The notes below the pieces were generated by a model. The model had not been told where the DNA came from. It did not search any database and saw only the letters and a list, made by a program, of their open reading frames with translations. This document shows positions 25,630 to 34,875 of a DNA stretch of 64,000 nucleotides, piece after piece. The position numbers were made by a program, and so were the translations under genes. Origin of the DNA: Neorhizobium alkalisoli (GTDB lineage Bacteria > Pseudomonadota > Alphaproteobacteria > Rhizobiales > Rhizobiaceae); contig NZ_VIWP01000004.1 of NCBI RefSeq assembly GCF_007829835.1, positions 248,001-312,000 on the forward strand, given 5' to 3'. How positions within the stretch are numbered: the first letter of the stretch is position 1; each line of letters starts with the position of its first letter.

Positions 25630-26786
25630 CAAGCCGCTCCTGCCATTCGCCATTCTTCAAGCACGTCCGGATCCTCTTCCGCACCACGTTCGTCCGCAAA
25701 CGCGCGAAAAACCTCGTCCGTCATCAATTGCTTCAATGCCCAGATCGCCATTCCTCGCACGACCGGCGAGCTGTCGGCCGAGAGCACCCGACATTGCGCG
25801 ATCAGGCTCCCGTCGGAAGAGTTTCCGGCAGCGATCAGCACATTGCGGACAAAACGGTCGCGGCCGATGCGCTTTACCGGCGAGCCGCTGAACAGCGCCC
25901 GAAAGTCGGCATCGTCGAGCGTCAGAAGATCGGCGATTGCGGGTTCCTTCAGGTCTTCGCGCGCCTTCAGCTTCATTTCTGAGGCGCTGGCGGCAAACTT
26001 GTTCCACGGGCAGGTGGCAAGGCAATCATCGCAGCCATAGATGCGGTTGCCAATCAGCGGCCGGAAGGCGGGGGCGATCGTCCCTTTGTGCTCGATCGTC
26101 AGATAGGAAATGCAGCGCCGGGCATCGAGCCGGTAGGGCGCCGGAAAGGCCGATGTCGGACAGGCGTCCAGGCAGGCGCGGCAAGAGCCACAATGGTCGC
26201 GCTCCGGCTCGTCCACTATAAGGTCGGCCGTGGTGAACATGCTGCCGAGAAACAGCCAGGATCCGTGCGTGCGGCTGACGAGGTTCGTGTGTTTTCCCTG
26301 CCAGCCGAGGCCGGCGGCTTCCCCGAGCGGTTTTTCCATGACAGGGGCCGTGTCGACGAAAACCTTGACGTCCTCGCCGGCGCGCGCTGCAAAGCGCGTG
26401 GCGACTTCCTTGAGCCGCCCCTTGATGATGTCGTGATAGTCGCGATTGCGCGCATAGACGGAGATCGCGGCCTTATCCGGCCTGTCGAGAATGCCGCGCG
26501 GATCTTCCTCCGGCCCGTAATTCATCGCAAACATCACGATGGACCGCACATCCGACCAAAGCACCTTGGGATCGCCGCGCCGTTCGCGCGTCTCTTCCAT
26601 CCAGTCCATCGTGCCGTGATGGCCGTCGGCGAGAAAGATTTCCAATCGTTCAGGTGCGCGCGGAATGCTGTCCGGCCCGGTCACGCGACAGAGATCGAAC
26701 CCCTGCGCCTTCGCTTCCTCGCGGATGAAGGCGGTCAGCTTCTCTCGTCGCGCTTGTGCCTTTGCGGCTGCCCGGTCGTCGATCAT
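25629..26786 (-). CDS. queG: Epoxyqueuosine reductase
   Basis: A 385-residue iron-sulfur, cobalamin-dependent enzyme that reduces epoxyqueuosine to queuosine in tRNA, the last step of Q biosynthesis. Two ferredoxin-type cysteine clusters are visible, [17 protein letters not shown] and [13 protein letters not shown], and the catalytic-region [20 protein letters not shown] precedes them. A HEAT-like tail follows ([24 protein letters not shown]). The ATG at 26786 is preferred because AGGATCGG precedes it; an ATG ten codons upstream overlaps the GST gene. It is coupled to the epimerase gene downstream. Confidence 0.96.
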   Translation of the reverse strand: MIDDRAAAKAQARREKLTAFIREEAKAQGFDLCRVTGPDSIPRAPERLEIFLADGHHGTMDWMEETRERRGDPKVLWSDVRSIVMFAMNYGPEEDPRGILDRPDKAAISVYARNRDYHDIIKGRLKEVATRFAARAGEDVKVFVDTAPVMEKPLGEAAGLGWQGKHTNLVSRTHGSWLFLGSMFTTADLIVDEPERDHCGSCRACLDACPTSAFPAPYRLDARRCISYLTIEHKGTIAPAFRPLIGNRIYGCDDCLATCPWNKFAASASEMKLKAREDLKEPAIADLLTLDDADFRALFSGSPVKRIGRDRFVRNVLIAAGNSSDGSLIAQCRVLSADSSPVVRGMAIWALKQLMTDEVFRAFADERGAEEDPDVLEEWRMAGAA

Positions 26787-26796
26787 CCGATCCTGA

Positions 26797-27489
26797 TCAG
26801 AAATCGAGGTCCGCATAATGAGACACCGGGGTGAGGCCGCGAATGCGCTCGGCAAGCAGCGGCCGGAAGGAGGGGCGGGATTTGATCCGCTGATACCAGT
26901 CCTTGGCAATCGGTGTTTCCGCCCAGTCGATCTCGCCGAGATAGTCGAGAACCGAAATGGAGGCCGCGGCAGCAAGATCGGCATAGCTCAGGCGTTCGCC
27001 TGCCAGCCATTGGCGCGAGCCGGCGAGCCAGGCGAGATATTTCATATGCTGGCGGATATTGGCGCGCGAGGTGCGCAGCACTTTCGAATCCGGCGCGCCG
27101 CCGCCCTGCGCCGCGGTCATCTGCAGTTTATAGACCCGTTCGCGTGTCAGCGGCCGCGTCACGTCCTGCTCCATCTTCTGCAGGAACCACTCGGTCAGGC
27201 GGCGGATTTCCGCGCGCTGCCAGGGATCTTCGGCCAGAAGCCGCCGGTCGCGCTTCAAGACGCCATGGGTCTCGTCCAGGAATTCCATCAGGACAGAATG
27301 TCCACAGAGGACGCGCATATTGTCGTCGACATAGACCGGCAAGGTCGCTGCCGGATTGAGCGAGAGGAACTCTCGGCGTTTTTCCCATGGCTGTTCCTCG
27401 ACGAGATCCATCTGAAAGCCATATTCGGCGAGGATCAAACGCACGAAGCGAGAGGCAGAGGACATGGAGTGATGATAGAGCGTCGGCAT
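26797..27489 (-). CDS. Glutathione S-transferase-family protein
   Basis: A 230-residue two-domain GST: the N-terminal thioredoxin fold begins [22 protein letters not shown] and includes [29 protein letters not shown] with the cis-Pro and glutathione-contacting Ser. The C-terminal helical domain contains [19 protein letters not shown]. It lies directly upstream of queG on the same strand with ten bases between, forming a GST-queG-epimerase unit. Substrate unknown. The ATG at 27489 is chosen because the family fold begins there. Confidence 0.9.
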   Translation of the reverse strand: MPTLYHHSMSSASRFVRLILAEYGFQMDLVEEQPWEKRREFLSLNPAATLPVYVDDNMRVLCGHSVLMEFLDETHGVLKRDRRLLAEDPWQRAEIRRLTEWFLQKMEQDVTRPLTRERVYKLQMTAAQGGGAPDSKVLRTSRANIRQHMKYLAWLAGSRQWLAGERLSYADLAAAASISVLDYLGEIDWAETPIAKDWYQRIKSRPSFRPLLAERIRGLTPVSHYADLDF

Positions 27490-27646
27490 GGATACTTGGG
27501 TTTCGATTATATTGTATAGGAAGGGCATGGCTGCTTCGTGCGCCCCACCGGACATATGGCAGCTATATGGATTTGGTAGGGCCAAGACAAGCAAGGCGCC
27601 ATGCCGTGATTAAAACTGCCTGTAAGTTGTCAGCAAAGGATTAAGA

Positions 27647-28513
27647 ATGGCAGACCAGTCGATTATCAGCGCCGTTCTGCTCGGCGTTATCGAGGGGATA
27701 ACCGAATTTCTCCCGATTTCGAGCACCGGCCACCTTATTATCGCCGAGCAATGGCTCGGCAAGCGTTCGGACACGTTCAATATCGTCATCCAGGCCGGCG
27801 CCATTCTCGCCGTCACCATCATCTACTGGCGCCGCCTCATGGATCTGGCGCTCGGCTGGAGGGAGCCGAAGAATCGTCTTTACGCTGGCAAGCTGATCGT
27901 CGCCTTCCTGATCACCGCCGTTCTCGGCCTCATCGTCAAGAAGATGGGTTTCGAACTGCCGGATAACGCCACACCGATCGCCTGGGCGCTGGTCATCGGC
28001 GGCATCTGGATGATCTTCGCCGAATGGGCCGCTGCCAAAAGACCGCCCTATACCTCGATCACCTGGTATGTCGCGATCCTTGTCGGTATCGCCCAGGTCG
28101 TCGCCGGCGTCTTTCCCGGCCTGTCGCGCTCCGGCACGACGATCTTCATCGCCATGCTTGCCGGCACCGGCAGCCGCGCCGCTGCCACCGAATTTGCCTT
28201 CCTCGTCGGCATTCCGACCATGTATGCGGCAAGCGGCTATGAACTTCTGAAAACGGTGAAGGATGGCGGCATGGCCGGTGAGGACTGGACCTCACTCGGT
28301 ATCGCATTCGTCGTCTCGACGATCGTCGCCTTCATCTCGGTCAAGTGGCTGCTGGCCTATATCCAGACCAACCGCTTCACGGCCTTTGCCATCTACCGCA
28401 TCATCTTCGGTGGACTTCTGCTCGGCATGGTCGCGCTTGGCTACATGCCGCAGTCGAACGACGAAGCGCCGGCCGCTGCCGCGACCGAACTGCGTCCCGT
28501 CATTACCAAGTGA
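27647..28513 (+). CDS. uppP: Undecaprenyl-diphosphatase (bacitracin resistance type)
   Basis: A 288-residue polytopic membrane enzyme that recycles undecaprenyl pyrophosphate to the monophosphate carrier for peptidoglycan and other envelope glycans. The two UppP signature regions are present: EGITEFLPISSTGHLI near residue 17 and PGLSRSGTTIFIAMLAGTG near residue 157. Length and helix pattern are standard. It is transcribed alone, with a clear terminator 27 bases past the stop. Confidence 0.97.
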   Translation: MADQSIISAVLLGVIEGITEFLPISSTGHLIIAEQWLGKRSDTFNIVIQAGAILAVTIIYWRRLMDLALGWREPKNRLYAGKLIVAFLITAVLGLIVKKMGFELPDNATPIAWALVIGGIWMIFAEWAAAKRPPYTSITWYVAILVGIAQVVAGVFPGLSRSGTTIFIAMLAGTGSRAAATEFAFLVGIPTMYAASGYELLKTVKDGGMAGEDWTSLGIAFVVSTIVAFISVKWLLAYIQTNRFTAFAIYRIIFGGLLLGMVALGYMPQSNDEAPAAAATELRPVITK

Positions 28514-28539
28514 TGTGCGGTGATATCTCGGAAATGACG

Positions 28540-28565
28540 AAGGCGGCCAATGGCCGCCTTTATTT
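28540..28565 (+). terminator. Rho-independent terminator of uppP
   Basis: AAGGCGGCC (28540-28548) pairs perfectly with GGCCGCCTT (28552-28560) around a three-base loop and is followed by TATTTT. It also lies nine bases beyond the stop of the convergent 50-residue gene, so it may serve both. Confidence 0.85.
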
Positions 28566-28573
28566 TACGTGTC

Positions 28574-28726
28574 TCAGTGCTTGATCGAAGCCGTGCTGCA
28601 CGGATCGACGCCATAGGCCGGCGAGCAATCCAGCTTGCCGGCGGCGCCGGTCTGGGGCGCCATGAAGGATCCTGCGAGGATCACCAATGCTGCACACGCA
28701 AAAAAGAGGGCGATAGGCTTGCCCAT
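28574..28726 (-). CDS. Small exported protein, 50 residues, unknown function
   Basis: A short gene from ATG at 28726 to TGA. The product is a Sec-like signal or membrane anchor (KPIALFFACAALVILAGSFM, residues 3-22) followed by about 28 mainly polar residues containing two cysteines (LDCSPAYGVDPCSTAS). There is no lipobox cysteine at the expected place, so it is not a lipoprotein. The two Cys, nine residues apart, could form a disulfide in the periplasm. The ribosome-binding site is weak (GAAAGGCG). Codon usage and the neat fit between two terminal hairpins support it. Confidence 0.65.
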   Translation of the reverse strand: MGKPIALFFACAALVILAGSFMAPQTGAAGKLDCSPAYGVDPCSTASIKH

Positions 28727-28976
28727 GTACGAACGCCTTTCAAACGGGGTCTGGGTATCTCGTCATCGCCGCAGACCGGATTTTGCCCGGTCGATGTACG
28801 GCGCGTATGAGACAGATTCAATAAAGCTTTTTATTAAACTGCCCGTTAACGCGAGACTGCGATTAACTGCGGCGTTTAAGCCACATAATTGGGCGTGAAG
28901 ACAATTTCTCGATCTGCGGAGGTCGCCCGAAAGGGCGCCCATCCACTGTTTTGTTGCAGTAAGTCGCTGAAATAAA

Positions 28977-29957
28977 TCAGGCAGCCTTGCCGGAGCCGGT
29001 GAACTGGCCCTGCGGCCGGTAACGAACGAGATAGGACGGCAGGATCGAGGTCGGGAGCGTCGGACGGATGCCGATGCCGGCAAGCGTACGGCCTTCCTTC
29101 ACTGCCGCGTCCGAAACGACATTGTCGCTCTTCAGCAGTTGAACCTGGTCGGCCGTGATCGGCGGCTGCACGAAGGGTACCATGGAAGCGATGCTGCCGA
29201 TCAGGGAAGCGACACCAAATGGAAGCGAGATGAGCGGACGCTCGCGGTTCGTCACCCGCAAAACGGTTTCCATGCAATCGCGCAGCGTCATCACTTCGCC
29301 GCCGCCGAGTTCATAGGTCTTGCCGGAAGCGATCGTGCCATCGACGGAGCGGCCAACGGCTTCAGCAACGTCCTCGACATAAACCGGCTGGAGCCTGGTC
29401 TTGCCGCCGCCAACCAGAGGCAGGGCGGGGAAGCTGCGGGCCATCGAGGCGAATTTGTTGAAGAAGCTGTCGTCTGCACCGAAAATGACGGAGGGACGCA
29501 GGATCACGGCATCCGGCAGCATGGACTGGATCGTCACCTCGGCGCGACCCTTGCTGCGGCCATAACTGGAGGCCGACTGCGGATCGGCGCCGATCGCCGA
29601 AATATGGGTGAGCTTGGCACCGGCCGCCTTGGTGGCTTCCGCAAGCAGGCGCACGCCGACATCCTGTACGGCGTCGAACGTGTTGCGGCCGCTTTCAAAG
29701 AGAATGCCGACGCAGTTGACGACATGCGCCGAGCCTTCGACCGCCTTGTAGACCGACTGGCGGTAGCGCAGGTTGGCTTGGACAAGCGAAATCTGGCCGA
29801 CATAACCGGCCGGCAGGAGGTAGCCTGCGAGATCCGGCCGGCGAACCGCAACGCGAACGCGGTAACCGCGTTTCGCGAGCGTACGCACGACATGTCGACC
29901 AACGAAGCCCGATCCTCCGAAAACAGTGACGAGAGGCGGAAGATTGTTGACTGTCAT
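28977..29957 (-). CDS. NDUFA9-like NAD(P)-binding protein (atypical SDR)
   Basis: A 326-residue Rossmann-fold protein with TVFGGSGFVGRHVVRTLAKRGYRVRVAVRRP at the N terminus and HISAIGADPQSASSYGRSKGRAE around the SDR active-site position. It closely follows the pattern of the bacterial homologue of the complex I accessory subunit NDUFA9/39 kDa, which binds NADPH but is not catalytic in mitochondria. The C-terminal basic tail (LVRYRPQG) is typical. It is monocistronic here and far from nuo genes, so a complex I role is inferred from family only. Confidence 0.9.
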   Translation of the reverse strand: MTVNNLPPLVTVFGGSGFVGRHVVRTLAKRGYRVRVAVRRPDLAGYLLPAGYVGQISLVQANLRYRQSVYKAVEGSAHVVNCVGILFESGRNTFDAVQDVGVRLLAEATKAAGAKLTHISAIGADPQSASSYGRSKGRAEVTIQSMLPDAVILRPSVIFGADDSFFNKFASMARSFPALPLVGGGKTRLQPVYVEDVAEAVGRSVDGTIASGKTYELGGGEVMTLRDCMETVLRVTNRERPLISLPFGVASLIGSIASMVPFVQPPITADQVQLLKSDNVVSDAAVKEGRTLAGIGIRPTLPTSILPSYLVRYRPQGQFTGSGKAA

Positions 29958-30054
29958 GGCGTGCTCCAGGAGCCTTTAAGGTGGGTATAATTGCTGTGTA
30001 GCCGAATCGCGGCGAGGGTGGAAGTGATTCTAGGGGAATGAATCGGATTGCCGA

Positions 30055-30342
30055 TCAGATGCCTTCGACCACCACCATTTCCGCATCCGCAGCTTCCTGA
30101 CGGATTTTTGCGGCGATCTGGTATTCGGGCGAATTGTAACAATCGACCGCGGCCTGCATGGAGGCGAATTCGATCACGACATTGCGCATGCGGGCAGTGC
30201 CTTCAAGCTCTGTGATCGCGCCGCCGCGCGCCAGAAAATGCGCTCCGTATTTCTCGAAGGCGACCTTCGAAGCGGCGACATAATCCTTGTAACGCTCGGG
30301 ATTGTGAACGTCGACGCGTGCAATCCAGTACCCTTTTGCCAT
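30055..30342 (-). CDS. DUF1330-family protein
   Basis: A 95-residue ferredoxin-like (dimeric alpha/beta barrel) protein: KGYWIARVDVHNPERYKDY, FEKYGAHFLARGG, RNVVIEFASMQAAVDCYNSPEYQ and IRQEAADAEMVVVEG match DUF1330 in order and length. Related folds act as small monooxygenases or stress proteins, but this family has no proven activity. The start is the ATG at 30342 after GGAGAG. It is divergent from the beta-helix gene with about 65 bases between. Confidence 0.88.
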   Translation of the reverse strand: MAKGYWIARVDVHNPERYKDYVAASKVAFEKYGAHFLARGGAITELEGTARMRNVVIEFASMQAAVDCYNSPEYQIAAKIRQEAADAEMVVVEGI

Positions 30343-30406
30343 GAAACTCTCCTCCCAAGGGTTTTTTGTTACGCCGATTTCAGGCAGGATTCCTCCACAA
30401 GTCAAT

Positions 30407-31459
30407 ATGATACGGAATGTGATGCGATACTCCTGCCTGTTTGCCCCCCTTCTGCTTCTCCTGATTGCCGCCTTTCCCGCAAGAAGCGATGCCGCCACCT
30501 GCAGCCCTGACGTGATGGCTGCCCTGCATGCGCCGGCGGCCGCCGGCTCGCGGCCCGTCGAGCTCGATTGCGATGTCACCCTTTCGAAAAGAGACGTCAT
30601 CAAGGTGCCGATCGCCTTTTCCGGATCGCGCGCATCGGGTGCGGTATTGGACTGCAACGGCGCCACGCTCGATGGCACCGTGCCGAAAGGGCGCACGGTA
30701 CTGATCCGCTCGATGCAGGGCAGGGACGGCCGCTGGGACGTGCCGCAGAACATCCGCATCCGCAATTGCACGATCAAGGGTGATCTGCGCATCCAGGGCA
30801 TGGGCGGCAACGGTCAGGCGGAGAAGGTGAAAGCCTCGTCGCTGCAGCCCGGCCATCTGGAACGGGCGCAGGCGGCAGCACCGAGCCGCATCATCCTGTC
30901 GAACATCAATTTTGTCGCGAACGACGTCATCCCGCTTTATATCGCGCCCGGCGTGACCGATGTCAGCGTCGAAAATTCCCGCTTCACCGGGAAGGTCAGC
31001 TCGACGGTCGTCTATCTCGATGCGGAATCGGCCCGCAATCGCATCGTCGGCAACACGTTCGATACGGATACGAGCTGGCGCGAAGTCATTGCCGTCGATG
31101 GCTCCGCCGACAATCTCATCTCGCGAAACACCTTCCTTAACCCGGTCAAGGGCGGCATCTTCCTCTACCGCAATTGCGGTGAGGGCGGAGCAATCCGGCA
31201 CCAGCCGCCGCAGCACAATATCATTACCGACAATGACTTCCGCTATAAAAGCCTCGTGGCGGCGCCTGCCGTCTGGCTCGGCAGCCGCCAGGGTATCAGC
31301 CCCTATTGCATCATGCGGCCGACATCGTCTTTCGGCAGTGGCGCAAGCCCGCTCGATTTTGCGCAATATAACAAGGTGACCGGCAACCGCCTCACCGGCG
31401 GTCTGGCCACCTTCATTCTCGACAGCGACAAGAACAATATCGTGTCGAATAACAAATAA
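30407..31459 (+). CDS. Secreted right-handed beta-helix protein
   Basis: About 350 residues with an N-terminal signal (CLFAPLLLLLIAAFPARSDA), then repeated short strands and Asn-rich turns (NIRIRNCTIKGDLRIQG, DVSVENSRFTG, NRIVGNTFDTDTS, NLISRNTFLNPVKGG, NIITDNDFRYKS, NKVTGNRLTGG, NNIVSNNK), the pattern of a parallel beta-helix like pectate lyases and carbohydrate-binding PbH1 proteins. No catalytic motif of a known lyase is obvious. It may bind or modify an extracellular polysaccharide. ATG at 30407 or 30422 both give a signal peptide; neither has a strong ribosome-binding site. Confidence 0.8.
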   Translation: MIRNVMRYSCLFAPLLLLLIAAFPARSDAATCSPDVMAALHAPAAAGSRPVELDCDVTLSKRDVIKVPIAFSGSRASGAVLDCNGATLDGTVPKGRTVLIRSMQGRDGRWDVPQNIRIRNCTIKGDLRIQGMGGNGQAEKVKASSLQPGHLERAQAAAPSRIILSNINFVANDVIPLYIAPGVTDVSVENSRFTGKVSSTVVYLDAESARNRIVGNTFDTDTSWREVIAVDGSADNLISRNTFLNPVKGGIFLYRNCGEGGAIRHQPPQHNIITDNDFRYKSLVAAPAVWLGSRQGISPYCIMRPTSSFGSGASPLDFAQYNKVTGNRLTGGLATFILDSDKNNIVSNNK

Positions 31460-31478
31460 GGCGGGTAACTGTAGCCGG

Positions 31479-32189
31479 TCAGGCGTCGTTGGCCGGCCAC
31501 AGCGCCTGGCGCATTTCTTCCAGAATGGCGGCAGCGGAAGCCTTCGGATCCGGTGCCTTGACGATCGGCCGGGCGACGACGAGATGGCTCGATCCGGCCT
31601 TCAGTGCGTCGAAGGGCGTCACGACACGCTTCTGGTCGCCGGCATCGGCGCCGGCCGGGCGAATGCCGGGGGTAACCACCGCCATGTCCGGCCCGACGAT
31701 CTCGCGCACGATGGCGGATTCCTCGGCCGAGCAGACAATGCCGCCCATGCCGGCTGCGCGTGCCTGTTCAGCTCTGCGCGCCACGAGCTCGCTCGGGCTC
31801 TGGGCATAACCAGCCTCGATCAGGTCTTCGGCATCCATGGACGTCAGCACGGTCACGCCGAGCAGGCAGAGGCCCGACCCTTTGGCGGCTTCCACGGCTG
31901 CGCGCATCGCTTTCGGATAGGCATGCAGGGTCAGCATCGTCATGCCCATCTTGGCAATGTTCTCGACACCCTTCGCCACCGTGTTGTCGATGTCGAGCAG
32001 TTTCATGTCGAGAAAGACCTTCTTGCCGTCCTTCGCAAGGTCACGGGCGAATTCAAGGCCGCCGGCAAAGGCCAGCTGATAGCCGATCTTGTAGAAGGAG
32101 ACGGTATCGCCGAGCGTCGCCACCATCTTTTCGGCTTCCGCCACGGTCGGGATATCCAGTCCCACGATCAGGCGTTCACGTGCGCTCAT
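31479..32189 (-). CDS. pyrF: Orotidine 5'-phosphate decarboxylase
   Basis: A 236-residue TIM-barrel enzyme making UMP from OMP. The catalytic [16 protein letters not shown] (with the Lys-Asp-Lys-like array) is near residue 55, and the phosphate-binding end is [18 protein letters not shown]. The start at 32189 lies five bases after the phosphatase stop, so pmtA, the phosphatase and pyrF form one transcription unit. The product length is normal for the family. Confidence 0.97.
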   Translation of the reverse strand: MSARERLIVGLDIPTVAEAEKMVATLGDTVSFYKIGYQLAFAGGLEFARDLAKDGKKVFLDMKLLDIDNTVAKGVENIAKMGMTMLTLHAYPKAMRAAVEAAKGSGLCLLGVTVLTSMDAEDLIEAGYAQSPSELVARRAEQARAAGMGGIVCSAEESAIVREIVGPDMAVVTPGIRPAGADAGDQKRVVTPFDALKAGSSHLVVARPIVKAPDPKASAAAILEEMRQALWPANDA

Positions 32190-32194
32190 GTGCT

Positions 32195-32782
32195 TTATTC
32201 TCCCGGCCATTTTTCAATGGGGGTCCAGTCGCATGAGATGCGCCTGTCTGCAAGGGTGAAGCGGAACAGATTGCCACCACCGCCCGGCTGGTCGCGATCG
32301 CGGGAAATCGGCGTGCCCGAAAGGTGGCATTTCAAAAGCGTGCCGACGCCGCCATGGCCGATAAAGGCAATCGGCACGGTGGGATCATGATCGGCCAGGA
32401 TTTTTTCGACGGCCGCAACGATGCGGATCTGCGCATCGGCCGCACGTTCCCAGCCTTTAAAACTGTCGTTCGGATTGGCGAAGAACCAGTCCGCCGCCTT
32501 TTCGAATTCCGGCGGCGGCAGGAAGCCGGTCGCTGACCGATCGTTTTCATGCATATCATCGGCGATCTCGATCGAAATCCCGGCCGCTTCGGCAAGGATC
32601 TCCGCCGTTTCGATCGCCTTCGTCTCTTCGCTGGAGATGAAGCGGCCGATTTCCTTCGGCCAGCCGAGTGCGACGGCTTCCTCTGTTCTCTTGCGCCCGA
32701 CCTCCGAAAGCCCCCAGAGCGGGACCTCGATCTCCGGATCGATCTTCACCTGCGGATGGGTGATGTAGAGCGCAAAGGTCAC
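32195..32782 (-). CDS. Histidine phosphatase-fold protein with altered RHG motif
   Basis: A 195-residue protein with the phosphoglycerate mutase-like fold: [31 protein letters not shown], and the second catalytic-type His in [11 protein letters not shown]. At the N terminus, where active members have Arg-His-Gly, it reads LYITHPQV, so Thr-His-Pro replaces Arg-His-Gly: the nucleophile-like His is kept but the Arg is missing. Activity may be weak or altered. It sits between pmtA and pyrF with gaps of five to six bases, indicating an operon, but no link to either pathway is evident. Confidence 0.82.
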   Translation of the reverse strand: MTFALYITHPQVKIDPEIEVPLWGLSEVGRKRTEEAVALGWPKEIGRFISSEETKAIETAEILAEAAGISIEIADDMHENDRSATGFLPPPEFEKAADWFFANPNDSFKGWERAADAQIRIVAAVEKILADHDPTVPIAFIGHGGVGTLLKCHLSGTPISRDRDQPGGGGNLFRFTLADRRISCDWTPIEKWPGE

Positions 32783-32788
32783 GGAGAC

Positions 32789-33382
32789 TTATCCTCGCGT
32801 ATAGATCCAGAGCTGCGCCGGCGGGATGTTGCGCATCACGAAGTCATAATGCTTGATCCGGTAGCGGTCGGGATTGGCGATGATCGGCGAAACCGGGCCG
32901 TAGGTGATCTGCATGAAGGGACGGCCGGCCGGAATGCGGGAAAGCGCGCTTTCGAGAAGCGCAATGCGGCGCTCCATAGGAAAACTCAGGAGCGGGATCG
33001 CGGAAACGACGCTGTCGAAGATCACGCCATCCATGCCGGCAAGCGTCCGATCGAGATCGAAAGCGTCGCCATTGATGAAATTGACGCCGGGATAAGTGCG
33101 CACCAGATGCTGGTAGAAATCGGTCGAGAACTCGATCGATGTCAGCTTTTCCGGCGCGATACCCTGTTCGAGGATGGCTTTGGTGATGATGCCCGTGCCG
33201 GGGCCGAGTTCGAGAACCGGCAGGCCGGAGGATGGATCGATAACGCTCGCCATACGTTTGGCAGTGATCGAGGATGTCGGGCAGATCGCGCCAACGCGCT
33301 TTGGCCCATCCATCCAGCCCTTGAAGAAACGGATCTCCTCGTCAAATTTCCGGCCGAGCCGTTCCTTCAGGCGTAATTCCAT
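32789..33382 (-). CDS. pmtA: Phosphatidylethanolamine N-methyltransferase, Sinorhizobium type
   Basis: A 197-residue soluble SAM-dependent methyltransferase. The SAM motif VLELGPGTGIITKAIL is near residue 56, with FFKGWMDGPKRVGAICPTS before it, the signature of the Sinorhizobium-type PmtA that converts phosphatidylethanolamine stepwise to phosphatidylcholine at the membrane surface. The C-terminal QITYGPVSPI and MRNIPPAQLWIYTRG also fit. Phosphatidylcholine matters for host interaction in rhizobia and Agrobacterium. It is first in an operon with a phosphatase and pyrF. A related rRNA dimethyltransferase function is less likely given these motifs. Confidence 0.9.
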   Translation of the reverse strand: MELRLKERLGRKFDEEIRFFKGWMDGPKRVGAICPTSSITAKRMASVIDPSSGLPVLELGPGTGIITKAILEQGIAPEKLTSIEFSTDFYQHLVRTYPGVNFINGDAFDLDRTLAGMDGVIFDSVVSAIPLLSFPMERRIALLESALSRIPAGRPFMQITYGPVSPIIANPDRYRIKHYDFVMRNIPPAQLWIYTRG

Positions 33383-33466
33383 TCATCCAACTCCTCATGG
33401 TTGCTTTTGTATCTGGGCCGAAGCGGCGCAAAGACAAGAGAAAATGTCGCTTCTGGAATGTGGTCT

Positions 33467-33494
33467 AAAAAAGGCGGCTATCGCTAGCCGCCTT
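33467..33494 (-). terminator. Rho-independent terminator of dnaN
   Basis: A perfect ten-base-pair stem (AAGGCGGCTA at 33471-33480 with TAGCCGCCTT at 33485-33494) has a four-base loop and, on the minus strand, ends in six T. It begins 17 bases after the dnaN stop. Confidence 0.92.
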
Positions 33495-33511
33495 AAAATT
33501 CTTGAGAAAAA

Positions 33512-34630
33512 TCAAACTCGCATCGGCATCAGCACGTAGAGCGCGTCGTCGCCGGCCGTATCTCGCACCAGGGTTGGGGAGCCGGCATCGGCAAGCATGA
33601 AGATCGCGTCGTCGCCGGAAAGCTGTGCGGTGATGTCGAGCAGATACTTTGCGTTGAAGCCGATTTCCATCGGATCGTTGTCGTAACCGACAGCCACTTC
33701 TTCCGTCGCACTACCCGAATCCGGGTTGTTGACGGTCAGCATCAGCTGGCCTTCGGAAATGGCGAGCTTGACGGCACGGCCACGCTCCGACGAAATCGTC
33801 GAGACGCGGTCGACAGCCTTGGTGAAGCTCTGGCAATCGACGCGCATTTCCTTGTCGTTGCCGGTCGGGATGACGCGCTGGTAATCCGGGAACGTGCCGT
33901 CGATCAGCTTTGAGGTCATGACGATCGAGCCGATCGTCAGGCGGATTTTTGCGTCCGACACTTCGACCGCGACGATCATTTCCGGATCGTCGACCAGCTT
34001 CTGCAATTCGCCGACCGTCTTGCGCGGAATGATGATGCCCGGCATGCCTTCCGAGCCCGAGGGCGCGTCGACATCGGCGCGAGCGAGGCGGTGGCCGTCG
34101 GTGGCGACGGCGCGCAGCTTCAGGTCTCCGCCAGCCTCGATCGTGTGGAAGAAGATGCCGTTCAGGTAATAACGGGTCTCTTCGGTCGAGATGGCAAACT
34201 GCGTGCGGTCGATCAGCATCTTCAGATCGGTCGCCTTCAGCTTGAAATTATGGCTGAACGTGCCGGCCGTCAGATCCGGGAAATCAGTTTCCGGCAGGCA
34301 TTGCAGCGAAAACTTCGAACGGCCGGACTGGACCGTCATCGACGAGCCGTCCGGATTGGTCGCGAGCAGCACTTCCGAACCGTCCGGCAGCTTGCGGACG
34401 ATTTCGTAGAGCAGATGTGCCGGCACGGTCGTTGCACCGGCCTGTTCTACCATGGCCGGTACGGCTTCGGTGATTTCCAGATCGAGGTCGGTCGCCTTCA
34501 GATCCAGATTGGCGCCGGAAGCGCGCAGCAGGACGTTGGACAGGATCGGGATCGTGTTCCGACGCTCGACCACGCGGTGAACGTGGTTCAGCGACTTCAA
34601 CAGGTTGGACCGCTCAAGAGTAATACGCAT
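33512..34630 (-). CDS. dnaN: DNA polymerase III subunit beta (sliding clamp)
   Basis: A 372-residue clamp starting MRITLERSNLLKSLNHVHRVVERRNTIPIL, the standard DnaN N terminus, with the three-domain clamp pattern and the C-terminal ending ALYVLMPMRV that contributes to the protein-binding cleft. It encircles DNA and tethers polymerase III. The ATG at 34630 is chosen over a 40-codon extension with no homology-like content. dnaN is separate from dnaA here, as is usual in Rhizobiales, and is divergent from rsmI. Confidence 0.98.
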   Translation of the reverse strand: MRITLERSNLLKSLNHVHRVVERRNTIPILSNVLLRASGANLDLKATDLDLEITEAVPAMVEQAGATTVPAHLLYEIVRKLPDGSEVLLATNPDGSSMTVQSGRSKFSLQCLPETDFPDLTAGTFSHNFKLKATDLKMLIDRTQFAISTEETRYYLNGIFFHTIEAGGDLKLRAVATDGHRLARADVDAPSGSEGMPGIIIPRKTVGELQKLVDDPEMIVAVEVSDAKIRLTIGSIVMTSKLIDGTFPDYQRVIPTGNDKEMRVDCQSFTKAVDRVSTISSERGRAVKLAISEGQLMLTVNNPDSGSATEEVAVGYDNDPMEIGFNAKYLLDITAQLSGDDAIFMLADAGSPTLVRDTAGDDALYVLMPMRV

Positions 34631-34875
34631 GGACGCAATCGCTTTCGACCGTGGCGATCCGGTCGGACCGGACCGTCTGATATTCTGCGGCTTTGGAAAA
34701 GCCGGATGACGTGGACGGGCAAAATGGCAGACAAGTTGCTGGGAACGCAAGGGGAGAACGCAGGGTTCCCTGTCGGATTTGCTTGCTCGCGCGGCATTTG
34801 CACACAGAAAACATGGGTGATCACCGCCCGCTCAAGCCTGCTTGCCCAAGCCAGCCGGCTCGCGCATAACAGGCC

